NCBI GenBank assembly: GCA_947166955.1 | Contig: CAMVGI010000042.1 | Coordinates: 1 to 8,479 of the forward strand | Source of the DNA: an uncultured Clostridia bacterium | GTDB taxonomy: Bacteria > Bacillota_A > Clostridia > Oscillospirales > Oscillospiraceae | DNA length: 8,479 nt | Reading direction: 5' to 3' | Program-made: the position numbers and the translations under genes | Shown here: piece by piece, positions 1-6,825 of the stretch | Position numbering within the stretch: position 1 is the stretch's first letter | Layout of the letters: each line of letters opens with the position of its first letter | Notes under the pieces: model-generated | The model's database searches: none | Told to the model about the DNA's origin: nothing | The model's input: the letters and a program-made list of their open reading frames with translations, nothing else

Positions 1-7
1 TCTTCAT
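1..7 (-). CDS. 5' end of a leftward gene (first two codons only)
   Basis: On the minus strand an ATG at 7..5 is followed by AAG and then the window edge. The call rests on the strong ribosome-binding sequence AAGGAGGG (complement of 15-22), placed 7 nt before the ATG. It also fits the two other leftward genes upstream. Nothing can be said about the product. The leader before it (about 8-89) contains several short inverted repeats, described separately. Confidence 0.5.
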
Positions 8-23
8 GGGCTTGCCCTCCTTG

Positions 24-42
24 TTGTTTGGTAAGCAAACAA
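24..42 (-). promoter_or_regulatory. Leader hairpin just upstream of the ribosome-binding site of the left-edge gene
   Basis: Positions 24-30 (TTGTTTG) and 36-42 (CAAACAA) form a perfect 7-bp inverted repeat around a 5-nt loop. It lies immediately before the AAGGAGGG ribosome-binding site of the leftward gene starting at 7. Part of the same arm (26-32, GTTTGGT) is also perfectly complementary to 82-88 (ACCAAAC), so two mutually exclusive pairings exist. It could be an mRNA leader structure or a protein operator. The function is inferred. Confidence 0.35.
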
Positions 43-89
43 TACCGAGAGCACGCTCACAAGTCGAGAACAATCTCGTTGACCAAACG

Positions 90-113
90 GAGAAAAAGCG
101 GGCGCTTTTTCTC
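90..113 (-). terminator. Hairpin, probable intrinsic terminator of the small leftward genes
   Basis: A perfect 10-bp inverted repeat (90-99 GAGAAAAAGC, 104-113 GCTTTTTCTC) with a 4-nt loop overlaps the stop codon of the 56-aa leftward gene. Read leftward, the distal arm carries five T residues, followed by CTCC rather than a pure U-tract. It may therefore be a leaky terminator or attenuator before the next leftward gene. The A/T tracts in both arms would also allow it to work in the opposite direction. Confidence 0.5.
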
Positions 114-282
114 ACGCCGCGCGGCGGCGCTCCTTTGCTGTTGCGCGCTCCTCTACGCGCTCCGCAGCTGGTGCGTCCTCCTCGCACTCGTCCGCGCCGT
201 CCAGCCAGATGATGAAGCGCATCAGCAGATCCGAGACGCAGCCAACTCCGATGAACACGAGGATAAAAACCATTGGCGTCAT
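112..282 (-). CDS. 56-aa predicted single-pass membrane protein
   Basis: A small gene reads leftward from ATG at 282 to TGA at 114..112. A GGGAGG ribosome-binding site (complement of 291-296) sits 8 nt upstream and nearly touches the stop codon of the preceding gene, so the two are probably translationally coupled. Residues about 4-27 are hydrophobic (starting MTPMVFILVFIGVG) and should form one transmembrane helix. The rest is a charged tail rich in Glu, Ala and Arg. It resembles a signal-anchor protein with a short cytoplasmic tail. A Cys at position 15 follows Gly-Val-Gly, which is not a convincing lipobox. The family is not recognised. The alternative is a chance open frame in GC-rich DNA, but the ribosome-binding site and hydrophobic start argue for a gene. 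Confidence 0.55.
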   Translation of the reverse strand: MTPMVFILVFIGVGCVSDLLMRFIIWLDGADECEEDAPAAERVEERATAKERRRAA

Positions 283-297
283 ACACGTTCCCTCCCC

Positions 298-621
298 TCA
301 CGACGCGAGCTTCAAGGGCGCGTCGGCAAAGCCCGCGAACACAAGCTGTCCGGGGATCACGTTGGCGGCGCTCTGCGCGGCGCGCCTGCGTTCAAGGCGA
401 AGCGCTTCCAGCCGCTCCTCTGCCCGCTCGATGGCCGTCAGCACATCCTCGACGGTGAAGAGGTGCGCGGGGATCACCGCGTCGGTCGCCTCGTTCGTCA
501 GCCGCGCGTAGAAGCGGCGGTCGTACCGCTCGTCCATGCAGCTTTGCGGCAGGCGCTCGCGCAGCTCCGCAAGCCGTCCGTTCAAGTCCTCCAGCCTTTG
601 CAGCAAACGTTCTTCGCTCAT
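298..621 (-). CDS. 107-aa coiled-coil hypothetical protein
   Basis: This leftward gene starts at ATG 621..619, with AAGGAGG (complement of 631-637) 9 nt upstream. It ends with TGA at 300..298, 15 nt before the small membrane-protein gene. The N-terminus (residues about 2-25, beginning MSEERLLQRLEDLNGRL) and residues about 60-85 (Glu, Arg, Leu and Ala rich) look like two amphipathic coiled-coil helices. Between them is a segment with DERYDRRFYARL. No signal peptide, membrane helix or catalytic motif is visible. The family is not recognised. It is transcribed divergently from the WYL regulator and shares that gene's intergenic region, so the regulator could control it too. A long plus-strand frame over the same DNA lacks a ribosome-binding site and has an Arg/His-rich shadow composition. 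Confidence 0.65.
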   Translation of the reverse strand: MSEERLLQRLEDLNGRLAELRERLPQSCMDERYDRRFYARLTNEATDAVIPAHLFTVEDVLTAIERAEERLEALRLERRRAAQSAANVIPGQLVFAGFADAPLKLAS

Positions 622-659
622 TTGTAAAAGCCTCCTTCCAAATTCGTACCAAGCCGCTC

Positions 660-689
660 TTGACGGGTTTTGCTTTCCTTTGGTATACT
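660..689 (+). promoter_or_regulatory. Sigma-A type promoter of the WYL regulator gene
   Basis: A -35 box TTGACG (660-665) and a -10 box TATACT (684-689) are separated by 18 nt. The expected transcription start is around 696, giving a leader of about 40 nt before the ATG at 737. The -10 box lies inside one arm of an inverted repeat, which suggests repression by a protein that would block RNA polymerase. Confidence 0.7.
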
Positions 690-706
690 CATCCTAACAG
701 TATACC
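682..706. promoter_or_regulatory. Inverted repeat, candidate operator for the WYL regulator
   Basis: GGTATACT (682-689) and AGTATACC (699-706) are a perfect 8-bp inverted repeat with a 9-nt spacer, giving 17 nt centre to centre. It covers the -10 box and start region of the regulator's promoter. The symmetry also puts a TATACT on the minus strand facing the divergent 107-aa gene, although no good -35 is visible there. Dimeric WYL regulators of defence loci are known to repress their own promoters through inverted repeats. Assigning this site to the neighbouring regulator is inference. Confidence 0.5.
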
Positions 707-736
707 TGTACGATAAACAGGATAGGAGGTCTTATT

Positions 737-1726
737 ATGCCAAGGTCGACCGGGCAGAAGCTCAAGCTGCTCTACCTCATGGATTATCTGCTCCAATACT
801 CCGACGCGGAGCATCCCGTCACGACGCGCCAGCTCATTGCCCACCTCGCCGCGCACGATATCGCCGCCGAGCGCAAGAGCATCTACGACGACATCGAAGC
901 GCTTCGCACCTACGGCTTGGACGTCGAGCAGGTCGCCGACGGGCAGCTCTACGGCTACTATGTCGCGTCGCGCCGCTTCGAGCTGCCGGAGCTCAAGCTC
1001 TTGGTGGACAGCGTGCAGTCGTCGAAGTTCATCACGCAGCGCAAGACCAACGCGCTCATCAAAAAAATCGAAACCCTCGCAAGCAGCTACGACGCGCAGC
1101 GGCTCCAGCGGCAGGTCTACGTCGCGGGGCGAGTCAAGACCATGAACGAGTCCATTTACTACAACGTCGACGCCGTTCACGCGGGCATCTCGGAGGATAA
1201 AAAAATCCGCTTCCGGTACTTTGAGTACACGGTAGCGAAGGAGCGGCGCTATCGCCGGGACGGCGCGTATTACATTGTCAGCCCCTACGCGCTGACGTGG
1301 GACGACGAGAATTATTACATGGTCGCCTACGAAACGGAGACGGACAGCATCCGCCACTACCGCGTGGACAAGATGACGAACATCGCAACGGTGGACGAGC
1401 CGCGCGACGGCGCGGCGGCGTACCGCTCGCTGGACATGGCGATGTACTCGCGCAAGGTGTTCGGCATGTTCTCCGGCAGGGAGGAGCGCGTCAGACTGCG
1501 CTTTGCGAACCATCTCGTCGGCGCGGTGCTCGACCGATTGGGGCAGGATGTGAGCATCATCCCCGACGGCGACGACCATTTTACGGTCAGCGCCGACGTG
1601 GTCGTGAGCCCGCAGTTTTTCGCCTGGCTCTGCGGCTTCGGCGCGGACGCGAAGCTCCTCGCGCCGACGAGCGCGGCGGAGCAGATGAAGGCGTATATCG
1701 AGGAGATCGCCGCGCTCTATCGGTAG
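737..1726 (+). CDS. WYL-domain HTH transcriptional regulator
   Basis: This is a 329-aa DNA-binding regulator of the YafY/DeoR-like WYL family. Residues about 6-70 form a winged helix-turn-helix, with TTRQLIAHLAAH and ERKSIYDDIEALRTYGLDV as the recognition region. Residues about 155-213 are the WYL domain, recognisable from KKIRFRYFEY, SPYALTWDDENYYMVAYE and IRHYRVDKM. Residues about 250-329 match the C-terminal WCX extension, with RVRLRF and FFAWLCGFGADAKLLAP. The WYL domain is thought to sense a ligand, often nucleic acid or nucleotide. The start is fixed by TAGGAGGT 6 nt upstream of the ATG. The promoter and an overlapping inverted repeat lie directly ahead, so autorepression is likely. WYL regulators often control phage-defence loci such as BREX and CBASS, so a link to the downstream operon is plausible. 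The 61-nt gap to the ATPase gene allows co-transcription. Confidence 0.93.
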   Translation: MPRSTGQKLKLLYLMDYLLQYSDAEHPVTTRQLIAHLAAHDIAAERKSIYDDIEALRTYGLDVEQVADGQLYGYYVASRRFELPELKLLVDSVQSSKFITQRKTNALIKKIETLASSYDAQRLQRQVYVAGRVKTMNESIYYNVDAVHAGISEDKKIRFRYFEYTVAKERRYRRDGAYYIVSPYALTWDDENYYMVAYETETDSIRHYRVDKMTNIATVDEPRDGAAAYRSLDMAMYSRKVFGMFSGREERVRLRFANHLVGAVLDRLGQDVSIIPDGDDHFTVSADVVVSPQFFAWLCGFGADAKLLAPTSAAEQMKAYIEEIAALYR

Positions 1727-1787
1727 GGTAGATTATGGGACAGGGGCTGTGAGAGAATGGGGACGATGAAGAATCAGGAGGCGCGCC

Positions 1788-2543
1788 ATGCTCAGTAAGC
1801 TGTTCGTCACAAACGTCGCCGTCACAAAGCCCATCCCGGAGGACGACTATATCGCAAGCCTGCCCGCCGTGCGAAACCTGCGCGCGATGGGCGGGCTGGA
1901 TTTCCGCAAGCCCGTGACCTTTTTTGTCGGGGAGAACGGCGTCGGCAAGTCCACGCTCATCGAGGCGATTGCCGTACACGCGGGCTTCAACGCCGAGGGT
2001 GGCTCACGAAACTTCAACTTCTCAACGCACGCCTCGCACTCCGACCTGTACCATTACATTACGCTCTCGCGCAGCACGGAGCGCAACACGGACGGGTTCT
2101 TCCTGCGCGCCGAGAGTTTTTACAACGTCGCCTCCAACATCGACGACCTCGACCGCCACGGCGGCGGGACACGGATGCTCATTGAGAGCTACGGCGGCAA
2201 GTCGCTGCACGAGCAGTCCCACGGCGAGAGCTTTCTCTCCCTAGTGGAGCACCGCTTTGGCGGACACGGGCTGTATATCCTCGATGAGCCGGAGGCGGCG
2301 CTCTCGCCGATGAAGCTGATGACGCTGATGTGCCTGATGCGGAACATTGTGGACGGCAAGTCGCAGTTCATCATCTCGACGCACTCGCCGATCCTGATGA
2401 CCTTCCCCGGCGCGGAGATTTACGAGCTGACCGGGGACGCCATCCGCTCGGTGCGGTATCAGGACACGGAGCATTTCCAGGTGACGAAGCAGTTTTTGAA
2501 CGCGCCGGAGCGGATGATACGGTATCTGGAGATCGGGGAGTAA
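1788..2543 (+). CDS. AAA family ATPase, ABC-type (COG3910-like)
   Basis: This is a 251-aa soluble ATPase with a compact ABC/SMC-type nucleotide-binding fold. Visible motifs are Walker A GENGVGKST (48-56), an ABC signature-like SHGE (144-147), Walker B with catalytic Glu in LYILDEPEAAL (162-172) and an H-loop STHSP (197-201). No TOPRIM or nuclease domain follows, so this is not an OLD-type nuclease. The size fits the stand-alone predicted ATPases of COG3910, whose substrate is unknown. The start is supported by AGGAGG (1776-1781) 6 nt before the ATG. It follows the WYL regulator on the same strand after 61 nt with no clear promoter between, so the two are probably one unit. It could be an energy-supplying partner of the defence operon or an unrelated resident gene. 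Confidence 0.88.
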   Translation: MLSKLFVTNVAVTKPIPEDDYIASLPAVRNLRAMGGLDFRKPVTFFVGENGVGKSTLIEAIAVHAGFNAEGGSRNFNFSTHASHSDLYHYITLSRSTERNTDGFFLRAESFYNVASNIDDLDRHGGGTRMLIESYGGKSLHEQSHGESFLSLVEHRFGGHGLYILDEPEAALSPMKLMTLMCLMRNIVDGKSQFIISTHSPILMTFPGAEIYELTGDAIRSVRYQDTEHFQVTKQFLNAPERMIRYLEIGE

Positions 2544-2549
2544 ATTTGG

Positions 2550-2578
2550 TTGCGGGCATGGCGCGAATGGTGTAGAAT
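2550..2578 (+). promoter_or_regulatory. Sigma-A type promoter of the helicase-methyltransferase operon
   Basis: TTGCGG (2550-2555) and TAGAAT (2573-2578) are separated by exactly 17 nt in the 83-nt gap after the ATPase gene. Transcription would start near 2585, about 40 nt before the helicase ATG. The GGTATACT operator half-site of the WYL gene is not repeated here, so control by that regulator is not shown. Read-through from upstream is also possible because no terminator is visible in the gap. Confidence 0.55.
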
Positions 2579-2626
2579 AATGACAGGAAGAGAAAAGAAC
2601 AATATCACGCGGCGGGAGAAACGGAT

Positions 2627-5600
2627 ATGCGGATACTTGACAACATCAATCATACCGTGCGGGATGACCTGCATCAAAGCGTAAAGCGCGGCAGCAAACT
2701 GTCTATCGCCGCCGCCTGCTTCTCCATTTACGCCTATCAGGAGCTGAAAAAGCAGCTCGAAGGCATCGACGAGCTGCGGTTTATCTTTACCTCGCCCACC
2801 TTCACCACCGACAAGACGCCCAAAGCCAAGCGCGAGTTCTATATCCCACGCCTGAGCCGCGAGCGTAGTCTCTACGGCACGGAGTTCGAGGTCAAGCTCC
2901 GCAACGAGCTGACGCAGAAGGCCATCGCCAAGGAGTGCGCCGAGTGGATACGCCGCAAGGTGCGCTTTAAGTCCAACGTGACGCAGGAACAGATGCCGGG
3001 CTTTATGACTGTGGATGAGAGTACCTATATGCCCATCAACGGATTTACCACCGTCGACCTCGGCTGCGAGCGCGGCAACAACGTCTATTACCCAGTTCAA
3101 AAGACCGAGAGCTCTGAAAACGCCAACTACTTCATCAAGCTGTTCAACGAGCTCTGGAATGACAAAAAGCGCCTGCAGGACGTGACCGACATCGTCGTGG
3201 AGAGCATTTCCACCGCATACCGTGAAAACTCGCCCGACTTTATTTACTTCTTCACGCTCTACAATATCTTCAATGAGTTTCTGGATGACATCTCCGAGGA
3301 CGTCCTTCCGAACGAGGCGACGGGTTTCAAGCAGAGCAAGATCTGGGGACTGCTCTATGACTTCCAGAAGGACGCCGCCCTTGCCATCATCAACAAGCTG
3401 GAGAAGTACAACGGCTGCATCCTTGCGGACAGCGTCGGCCTTGGCAAGACCTTTACCGCACTGGCGGTCGTCAAATACTACGAGAACCGCAACAAGTCCG
3501 TTCTGGTTCTCTGCCCGAAGAAGCTCTCCGAGAACTGGAATACCTACAAGCACAACTACGATAACAACCCCATCGCGGCGGACCGGCTCCGCTACGATGT
3601 ACTCTATCATACAGACCTCTCCCGCGACTCGGGCATGTCAAACGATATCGACCTCTCCCGCATCAACTGGGGCAACTATGACCTCGTGGTCATCGACGAG
3701 AGCCATAACTTCCGCAACGGCGGCGAGCTGTCCGGCGAGGAAGGACGCGAGAACCGATACCTCCGCCTGCTGAACCGCGTCGTCCGTGCCGGCGTCAAGA
3801 CAAAGGTGCTGATGCTCTCCGCCACGCCGGTCAACAATCGGTTCAACGACCTCAAAAACCAGCTCCAGCTTGCCTATGAGGGCGACGCCTCCATCATCAA
3901 CGCGCAGCTGGACACCTCCAAATCCATCGACGAGGTTTTCCGCGGAGCGCAGAAAGCCTTTAACACATGGAGCAAGCTGCCTGCCGAGGGACGCACCACG
4001 GACGCGCTGCTGCGGACGCTCGACTTCGACTTCTTTGAGGTATTGGACAGCGTGACGATTGCCCGCTCCCGGCGACACATCGAGAAGTATTACAACACCG
4101 AGGCCATCGGTAAGTTCCCGGAGCGGCTAAAGCCCATCTCCCTTGCGCCGAAGCTCACCGATCTCAGCGATGCCATCACCTACAACGAGATATTCGGCAT
4201 TCTGGATAAACTCAACCTTTACATCTACACGCCGTCGTATTACATCCTGCCGTCGCGCGTTGCCAAGTACGAAGAACTGAGCACCAAACGTGAAGCGCGG
4301 GGCGGTATCTCCCAGCGTGGACGCGAGCAGGGCATCCGCCGTCTCATGAGCATCAACCTGCTCAAGCGTCTGGAAAGCTCCGTTTACGCATTCCGCCTGA
4401 CGGTGCAGCGCATCCGCGACTATATCGGCAGCACCATAGCGGCCATCGACAACTACAAGGACGGGCAGATGTCGCTCGATATGCTGGAGCTCACCGGCGC
4501 GGACGATTTCGACTACGACGATCAAAATACTGATCTGTTTTCCGTGGGCAAGAAGGTCCGCATCGACCTCGGCGATATGGACTACGTTACCTGGCGGCGG
4601 GAGCTGGCGTCCGACTGCGAATACCTCGACATTCTGCTGAACATGATCGCCGAGATCACGCCGGAGCATGATACCAAGCTGCAAACGCTCTTTGAGCTGA
4701 TCCGCAGCAAGGTCGAGCATCCCATCAACGAGGGCAACAAGCGCATCCTCGTCTTTACGGCGTTTTCCGACACGGCGGATTACCTGTTCCAGAACGTCAG
4801 CGCCTACGCTAAGGCAAACTTCGGGCTTGAGGTCGGCGAAATCACCGGCACCGTGGACGGTAAGACGACGCTTGCCAAAAAGAGCGCCGACATGAACGAT
4901 GTGCTGACGTGGTTCTCTCCCATTTCCAAAAGCCGGAAGGCAAGTGATCCCAATAACCTTGACATCCTAATCGCCACCGACTGTATCTCCGAAGGCCAGA
5001 ACCTGCAGGACTGCGATTATTGCGTCAACTACGATATCCATTGGAACCCCGTCCGCATTATCCAGCGTTTTGGGCGCGTGGATCGTATCGGCAGCCGCAA
5101 CGCGGTCATCCAGCTGGTCAACTTCTGGCCGGATATGGATCTGGATGAGTACATCAACCTCAAAGGGCGCGTCGAGACGCGCATGAAGATCAGCGTCATG
5201 ACTGCCACGGGCGACGAGAACCCGCTGACGCCCGAGGAGCAGGGCGATTTGGAGTACCGACGCGCCCAGCTCAAGCGGCTTCAGGACGAGGTCGTGGATA
5301 TTGAGGAGATGTCCAGCGGCATTTCCATCATGGATCTCGGCCTCAACGAATTCCGGTTGGATCTTCTGGAATACATGAAGCACAACGACGACGTGGAGCA
5401 CTCGCCCTTCGGCATGAGCGCGGTTGTTCCCGCGACCGAGGACGCGCCGCCGGGCGTTGTGTTCGTGCTCAAAAACATCAACAACAGCGTCAATATAGAC
5501 GATCAGAACCGCATCCATCCGTTTTACATGGTCTACATCCGCGAGGACGGCGAGGTGGTCTGCGACTACCTGAACCCCAAGGCGATGCTGGACAAGCTGC

Positions 5601-5848
5601 GCCTGCTCTGCCGGGGCAAGAGCGAGCCGTTCAAGGAGCTGTGCCGCGCGTTCAACGAGGAGACCGACGACGGCCGCAATATGCGCGCGGTTTCTGAATT
5701 GTTAAGCGAAGCCATCAATTCCATCGTGGACGTCAAGGAGGAAAGCGACATCGACAGCCTGTTCAAACCCGGCGGCACCTCTGCGCTGATGTCCGAGATC
5801 TCGGGGCTGGACGACTTTGAGCTGATCTGCTTTTTGGTGGTGAGATAA
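2627..5848 (+). CDS. Superfamily 2 helicase (SNF2/Res-like) with degenerate phospholipase-D-like N-terminus
   Basis: This is a 1073-aa cytoplasmic ATP-dependent DNA translocase or helicase. Residues about 1-190 resemble the PLD-type domain found at the N-terminus of such helicases: SKLSIAAACFSIYAYQEL (23-40), RFIFTSP and FIKLFNELWND (169-179). No HxKxxxxD catalytic motif is present, so nuclease activity from it is unlikely. The motor has motif I in DSVGLGKT (268-275), motif II DESH (357-360), motif III LSAT (397-400), motif IV region RILVFTAFSD (706-715), motif V region TDCISEGQNLQ (784-794) and motif VI QRFGRVDRIGS (813-823). A long insert separates the two RecA-like halves. The C-terminal ~200 residues are unassigned. 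GGGAG lies 8 nt before the ATG, and a promoter sits upstream. Its TAA overlaps the ATG of the next gene (TAATG), so the two are coupled. Such helicases occur in defence loci (DISARM DrmD, type III-like islands). Its exact role here is inferred. Confidence 0.93.
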   Translation: MRILDNINHTVRDDLHQSVKRGSKLSIAAACFSIYAYQELKKQLEGIDELRFIFTSPTFTTDKTPKAKREFYIPRLSRERSLYGTEFEVKLRNELTQKAIAKECAEWIRRKVRFKSNVTQEQMPGFMTVDESTYMPINGFTTVDLGCERGNNVYYPVQKTESSENANYFIKLFNELWNDKKRLQDVTDIVVESISTAYRENSPDFIYFFTLYNIFNEFLDDISEDVLPNEATGFKQSKIWGLLYDFQKDAALAIINKLEKYNGCILADSVGLGKTFTALAVVKYYENRNKSVLVLCPKKLSENWNTYKHNYDNNPIAADRLRYDVLYHTDLSRDSGMSNDIDLSRINWGNYDLVVIDESHNFRNGGELSGEEGRENRYLRLLNRVVRAGVKTKVLMLSATPVNNRFNDLKNQLQLAYEGDASIINAQLDTSKSIDEVFRGAQKAFNTWSKLPAEGRTTDALLRTLDFDFFEVLDSVTIARSRRHIEKYYNTEAIGKFPERLKPISLAPKLTDLSDAITYNEIFGILDKLNLYIYTPSYYILPSRVAKYEELSTKREARGGISQRGREQGIRRLMSINLLKRLESSVYAFRLTVQRIRDYIGSTIAAIDNYKDGQMSLDMLELTGADDFDYDDQNTDLFSVGKKVRIDLGDMDYVTWRRELASDCEYLDILLNMIAEITPEHDTKLQTLFELIRSKVEHPINEGNKRILVFTAFSDTADYLFQNVSAYAKANFGLEVGEITGTVDGKTTLAKKSADMNDVLTWFSPISKSRKASDPNNLDILIATDCISEGQNLQDCDYCVNYDIHWNPVRIIQRFGRVDRIGSRNAVIQLVNFWPDMDLDEYINLKGRVETRMKISVMTATGDENPLTPEEQGDLEYRRAQLKRLQDEVVDIEEMSSGISIMDLGLNEFRLDLLEYMKHNDDVEHSPFGMSAVVPATEDAPPGVVFVLKNINNSVNIDDQNRIHPFYMVYIREDGEVVCDYLNPKAMLDKLRLLCRGKSEPFKELCRAFNEETDDGRNMRAVSELLSEAINSIVDVKEESDIDSLFKPGGTSALMSEISGLDDFELICFLVVR

Positions 5849-6093
5849 TGTTCGGAAGCAAGAAAAAGCCAACAGTATATGACGTCACGCACAAGAGAAC
5901 CAAAACATGGTGGGGCGGCACGAAGCAGGTTCCCACATCTAAGGCCGAGCAGCGCAAGCTGAAAGCCGAGCTTCTTGCGCGTGACCCCCGCTGCGTTGTG
6001 ATAGACGACGCGGCCAGGAAACGGATCGAAAAGGAGCATGAGCTGGATTGGATAGACCAGTTGGAAGCGTTGGATGCCATTTTTGATGATTGA
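5848..6093 (+). CDS. 81-aa hypothetical protein coupled to the helicase
   Basis: This small gene starts within the helicase stop codon (TAATG at 5846-5850) and ends with TGA at 6091-6093, overlapping the likely ribosome-binding site of the DUF4391 gene. The N-terminal half is basic and Trp-containing (VTHKRTKTWWGGTKQ), the middle is Lys/Arg/Glu rich and helical, and the C-terminus is acidic (WIDQLEALDAIFDD). No membrane segment, zinc ligands or enzyme motif can be seen. The codon choice matches the helicase and the gene is packed on both sides, which supports a real coding gene. I do not recognise the family. A subunit or partner of the helicase or DUF4391 protein is the likely role, by position only. 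Confidence 0.75.
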   Translation: MFGSKKKPTVYDVTHKRTKTWWGGTKQVPTSKAEQRKLKAELLARDPRCVVIDDAARKRIEKEHELDWIDQLEALDAIFDD

Positions 6094-6106
6094 GGTGATG
6101 GCGGTT

Positions 6107-6760
6107 ATGCTGGGCTTGCCTGCTACAACTGAATTCGGCCGGCGCATTCCAAAGCAGAAATTCTATGAGAACCTGACGGTCACGCCCGCGCTCAAGCGTG
6201 TGTTTGTGGAGCAGATCAAGCTGATCTACTGGCGCAACAAGCTGGCGCCCACGACGCTGAACATCGGCGCAGGCGAGCAGGTAACGGAGCTTGAGGTGTT
6301 CGAGATACAGCTGAAAGAGCCTTTGCTGGACGAGGCGGTGCTGCGACAAATCGACCGCGAGATTCCGTACCACATCCTGTTCGTGCTGACCTTTGGCGGC
6401 AAGGCGCAGACGTGGATCGGCTACAAGCAAGCCGCGGCGTCCGGCGTCAACGCATTCAAGGTGGATACCTACTATCACACGGACTGGATGCCGGAGGACG
6501 AGCTCTCACTCCGGCTCGACGGCCTGACCACGGACGCGGTGTATGAGAGCTTTGTGCGGCAGATTGCCGGGGACAAGCTCTGCACGGCGGATACGGCGGA
6601 GGACTTGCAGGCGTCCGTCGAGCGCAGCAAGGAGCGCGAGGACTTGGAGAAGCGCATTGCCGCCCTGCAGTCGAAGATACGGAAGGAAAAGCAGCTCAAC
6701 CGGCAGGTGGAGATGAACGTGGAGCTGAAACGGCTATTGCAATCGCGCAAAGAACGGTAA
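6107..6760 (+). CDS. DUF4391 domain-containing protein
   Basis: This is a 217-aa protein that I recognise as DUF4391-like from its opening pattern, LGLPATTEFGRRIPKQKFYENL, followed by WRNKLAPTTLNIG, VFEIQLKE and IPYHILFVLTFGGKAQTWIGYKQA (split here by family memory, not by a search). Residues about 165-215 form a charged coiled coil (KEREDLEKRIAALQSKIRKE). No catalytic motif is evident. I chose the ATG at 6107 because GAGGTG (6092-6097) lies 9 nt upstream and the family begins near LGLP. In-frame ATGs at 6074, 6086 and 6098 exist, the first two overlapping the previous gene. From memory, DUF4391 genes often sit between a helicase gene and a type III methyltransferase gene, as here. The coiled coil suggests oligomerisation or binding to a partner. 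The function is unknown. Confidence 0.85.
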   Translation: MLGLPATTEFGRRIPKQKFYENLTVTPALKRVFVEQIKLIYWRNKLAPTTLNIGAGEQVTELEVFEIQLKEPLLDEAVLRQIDREIPYHILFVLTFGGKAQTWIGYKQAAASGVNAFKVDTYYHTDWMPEDELSLRLDGLTTDAVYESFVRQIAGDKLCTADTAEDLQASVERSKEREDLEKRIAALQSKIRKEKQLNRQVEMNVELKRLLQSRKER

Positions 6761-6825
6761 AGCGCTCTTGGCTTTTTGATGAATCAACTACGTGTAGGAT
6801 AGCGAAACGAAAGGAGTTAAGCAAC

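Noticed and set aside
220..282. Lipoprotein signal in the 56-aa membrane protein
   Set aside because: The residues before Cys15 are Gly-Val-Gly rather than a lipobox, and the start lacks a positively charged n-region.
28..627. Long plus-strand open frame over the leftward genes
   Set aside because: It begins at a TTG with no ribosome-binding site and has an Arg, His and Leu-rich shadow composition. It lies antisense to two small genes that have good ribosome-binding sites.
689..1579. 296-codon minus-strand open frame antisense to the WYL regulator
   Set aside because: It is the Val/Arg/Asp-rich complement of a clear WYL family gene in GC-rich DNA. Such frames arise from codon bias.
2459..3610. 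383-codon minus-strand open frame antisense to the helicase
   Set aside because: Its Val/Leu-rich composition is typical of an antisense shadow. It crosses the ATPase-helicase junction and covers a well-supported helicase gene.
6758..6780. Possible terminator after the DUF4391 gene (AAAGC, 7-nt loop, GCTTT, then TT)
   Set aside because: The stem is only 5 bp with weak pairs. The following gene lies 65 nt downstream with a good ribosome-binding site, so the operon probably continues.
6768..6800. Internal promoter before the membrane-protein gene (TTGGCT ... TAGGAT)
   Set aside because: The spacer is 21 nt and both boxes are poor matches; other pairings give 13-15 nt.
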